A stretch of 7,080 bases of DNA from Solirubrobacterales bacterium 70-9 (GTDB taxonomy: Bacteria; Actinomycetota; Thermoleophilia; Solirubrobacterales; 70-9), in NCBI GenBank assembly GCA_001898095.1, contig MKSH01000083.1, forward strand, positions 11,023 to 18,102. The letters are read 5' to 3'. Position numbers and translations under genes: made by a program. Positions within the stretch are counted from its first letter, which is position 1. The number at the start of each line of letters is the position of its first letter. The notes beneath the pieces were generated by a model. That model saw only the letters and a program-made list of their open reading frames with translations, ran no database searches and was not told where the DNA came from. Below are positions 5,632-7,080 of this stretch, piece after piece.

Positions 5632-6831
5632 CTACGCCCCCCAAGGTGCGGCCCCACCGAGGACCGCCGCCCGGTAGGCCTCGAACCGCCCCTCCTGGAT
5701 CGCACGCCGCGCATGCGTCGTCAGCTCGCGCATGTACGTGAGGTTGTGGAGCACGATCAGTCGCACCGCCGTCAGTTCTTCGGCGCGGCTCAGGTAAGAG
5801 ATGTAGTCGCGGGTGTGGCGGGTGCATGCCGGGCACGGGCAGCCTTCCACCAGCGGGCCTTTGTCCCCAACCCAGCGCCCCTTGCGCAGGTCGAGGCGCC
5901 AGCGGGTCTCAGGGCTCGGCGCGAGCGCCACGCCGTGGCGCGCCAGACGGGTCGGGACGGCGCAGTCGAAGACGTCGAGGCCGAGGGCGATGCCGCCGAG
6001 GAGGTCGTCGACCTCGCCGATGCCGAGGAGGTGCTTGGCGGCCGCCTCGGGCAGGAGCGGGGCGGTCATCGCGAGGACCGCGGCCATCTCCTCCTTGTCG
6101 CGGCCGAGGGTGCCGCCGATCGCGAGGCCGTCGACGTCGGCGGCGGAGATGAACTCGGCCGATTCGCGTCGCAGGTCCGCGTGGGTGCCGCCCTGGACGA
6201 TGCCGAAGAGGGCCTGGCGCTCGGGTCCGTTCTCGTCGTGCCAGGCGATACAGCGGTCGAGCCAGCGGTGGGTGCGCTCGGTCGAGCGGGCGGTGTAGTC
6301 GCGGTCGGCGTGGAAGGGCGTGCACTCGTCGAAGGCGAGGGCGATGTCGGCGCCGAGGGCGGCCTGGACCTCCATCGAGACCTCGGGCGAGATGAAGAGC
6401 TCACGGCCGTCGCGGGGCGAGCTGAAGCGGGCGCCCTCCTCGGTGATCTCGACCGAGGAGTCGTGGCCGCCCGAGCGTCCCGATCCCTTCACCTCGTTGG
6501 CGACGCCGCCGTGGGCGAGCGAGAAGACCTGGAAGCCGCCCGAGTCGGTGATCAGCGCCCGGTTCCAGTTCATGAACCCGTGCAGGTCGCCGGCGGCGGC
6601 GATCCGCTCCGGACCAGGGTTGACGAACAGGTGGTAGGTATTGCCGAGGATCAGCTGGTAGCCGAGCGCCGCAACCTCGTCGCCGTCCAGCCCCCGCACC
6701 GACCCCTTGGTCGCCAGCGGGATGAAGGTCGGCGTCTCGATCGGCCCGTGCGCCGTCCCGATCGTCCCCGCCCGCGCCGTCCCGTCCCGGGCCTCAATCG
6801 CGAACGTCAGCCGCCTCGGATCCTCACGCAT
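5632..6831 (-). CDS. tgt: queuine/preQ1 tRNA-guanine transglycosylase
   Basis: Cytoplasmic tRNA-modifying enzyme that swaps guanine 34 of GUN-anticodon tRNAs (Asp, Asn, His, Tyr) for preQ1, leading to queuosine. It has 399 residues, slightly longer than the usual 370-390. Visible motifs are LGNTYHL, TDSGGFQVFSL (acid/base Asp at 96), FGIVQGG, the substrate-pocket GLAIGG, and GLDVFDCAVPTR with the nucleophile Asp at 286. The zinc site is CPCPAC plus a later His in LHNL (C331, C333, C336, H362). The start is ATG at 6831, because CGAGGT ends 6 nt upstream. A GTG two codons earlier (6837) is in frame but lies directly on that site. It follows gpmI on the same strand and is convergent with the kinase gene. 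The preQ1 pathway genes are not in this window. Confidence 0.96.
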   Translation of the reverse strand: MREDPRRLTFAIEARDGTARAGTIGTAHGPIETPTFIPLATKGSVRGLDGDEVAALGYQLILGNTYHLFVNPGPERIAAAGDLHGFMNWNRALITDSGGFQVFSLAHGGVANEVKGSGRSGGHDSSVEITEEGARFSSPRDGRELFISPEVSMEVQAALGADIALAFDECTPFHADRDYTARSTERTHRWLDRCIAWHDENGPERQALFGIVQGGTHADLRRESAEFISAADVDGLAIGGTLGRDKEEMAAVLAMTAPLLPEAAAKHLLGIGEVDDLLGGIALGLDVFDCAVPTRLARHGVALAPSPETRWRLDLRKGRWVGDKGPLVEGCPCPACTRHTRDYISYLSRAEELTAVRLIVLHNLTYMRELTTHARRAIQEGRFEAYRAAVLGGAAPWGA

Positions 6832-6837
6832 GGCCAC

Positions 6838-6843
6838 ACCTCG
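6838..6843 (-). promoter_or_regulatory. ribosome-binding site of tgt
   Basis: CGAGGT on the minus strand, 6 nt before the ATG at 6831, is a good Shine-Dalgarno match and decides the start against the GTG at 6837. It begins 2 nt after the 3' arm of the gpmI-tgt hairpin, so folding of the hairpin could affect access to it. Confidence 0.65.
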
Positions 6844-6844
6844 T

Positions 6845-6893
6845 GTTGATGGGCCGAAAAGCGCTCCATATCAGCGCTTTTCGGCCCATCAAC
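6845..6893 (-). promoter_or_regulatory. 21-bp perfect hairpin between gpmI and tgt
   Basis: Arms 6845-6865 and 6873-6893 are perfectly complementary over 21 bp around a 7-nt loop. In the sense of both genes the 5' arm contains the gpmI stop codon (6889-6891), and the 3' arm ends just before the tgt ribosome-binding site. No T-tract follows the 3' arm; the next bases are ACGAGG. It may be a tail-less terminator, an RNA-processing site, or a structure that regulates tgt expression. I cannot choose from sequence. Confidence 0.65.
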
Positions 6894-7080
6894 CAGGAGT
6901 GTCGATGAGGCTGCGGCCGGTCATCGGCTCGGGCTGGGGGATGCCGAGCAGCTCGAGGGCGGTCGGGGCGACGTCGGCGAGGATGCCGCCGGAGCGCAGC
7001 TCGAGGCCCTCCTGGGTGACGATCAGCGGCACCGGGTTCAGCGAGTGGGCCGTGTTCGGCGAGCCGTCGGGCTCGAGCAT
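6889..7080 (-). CDS. gpmI: 2,3-bisphosphoglycerate-independent phosphoglycerate mutase, C-terminal end
   Basis: Glycolytic/gluconeogenic enzyme interconverting 3- and 2-phosphoglycerate with two manganese ions in an alkaline-phosphatase-like fold. Only the last 63 residues are in the window; the rest lies beyond the right edge. They show the typical end of the family: [18 protein letters not shown], where the His after TA is the conserved metal ligand, then [18 protein letters not shown] and EPMTGRSLI. The Met at the edge is an internal residue, not a start. The gene ends with TGA at 6889, inside the hairpin arm, and tgt follows 57 bp later on the same strand. Confidence 0.92.
   Translation of the reverse strand: MLEPDGSPNTAHSLNPVPLIVTQEGLELRSGGILADVAPTALELLGIPQPEPMTGRSLIDTPG

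Noticed and set aside
5048..5677. Long open frames on both strands in 5031-5631
   Set aside because: They are Arg/Gly/Pro-rich, overlap each other in several frames, pass through hairpins and show no recognisable domain. High GC makes such frames common.
6832..6837. GTG start for tgt two codons upstream
   Set aside because: It would lie on the Shine-Dalgarno site; the ATG at 6831 has correct spacing.
5713..6849. 378-codon plus-strand frame opposite tgt
   Set aside because: It is the antisense shadow of tgt, which has complete catalytic and zinc motifs.

Overview
The window is very GC-rich and carries single-domain housekeeping genes typical of a high-GC Gram-positive. The arginyl-tRNA synthetase has the HVGG form of the HIGH box, and three genes appear to start at or within a few bases of their transcription start, with a TAnnnT -10 box 6-7 nt before the start codon and no Shine-Dalgarno site. 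The transmembrane Ser/Thr kinase is of the PknB type. Together these suggest an actinobacterium, and the style of the proteins makes me favour the Thermoleophilia/Solirubrobacterales. That placement is inference; no rRNA or marker alignment was possible.

Layout. The minus strand from 2056 down to the left edge carries argS, then after a 42-bp gap the start of a CpsD/MinD-like P-loop protein whose Walker A lysine is missing. Between argS and the divergent plus-strand genes lies a 160-bp foldback (2070-2229) that pairs over most of its length; every non-Watson-Crick pair in it is G-U on the plus strand. Then come a calcineurin-like metallophosphoesterase (TTG start at 2310), a short AT-richer gap, and a two-gene unit. 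That unit is an acidic, Glu-repeat lipoprotein (3151-3783) translationally coupled through a TGATG overlap to a membrane Ser/Thr kinase (3783-5030).

The kinase faces the convergent tgt gene (queuosine tRNA-guanine transglycosylase, minus, 5632-6831). The 600 bp between their stop codons hold no credible gene. They hold degenerate direct repeats and four long, nearly perfect hairpins, each drawn with a 12-nt loop. The two outer hairpins show the same loop, CGGGCAGGCTGT, when each is read in the direction of the gene it follows. They share the adjoining stem base pairs with one compensated change but differ further out. This loop-conserved, stem-variable pair is the most unusual structure in the window. 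Upstream of tgt on the same strand is the C-terminal end of gpmI (cofactor-independent phosphoglycerate mutase). A perfect 21-bp hairpin starts over its stop codon and ends just before the tgt ribosome-binding site.

Functionally the window mixes translation and tRNA modification (argS, tgt), glycolysis (gpmI) and an envelope signalling pair (lipoprotein plus kinase). The lipoprotein and kinase are the only genes here that look like a dedicated two-part system. The idea that the lipoprotein is the kinase's extracytoplasmic partner is inference from coupling and topology.
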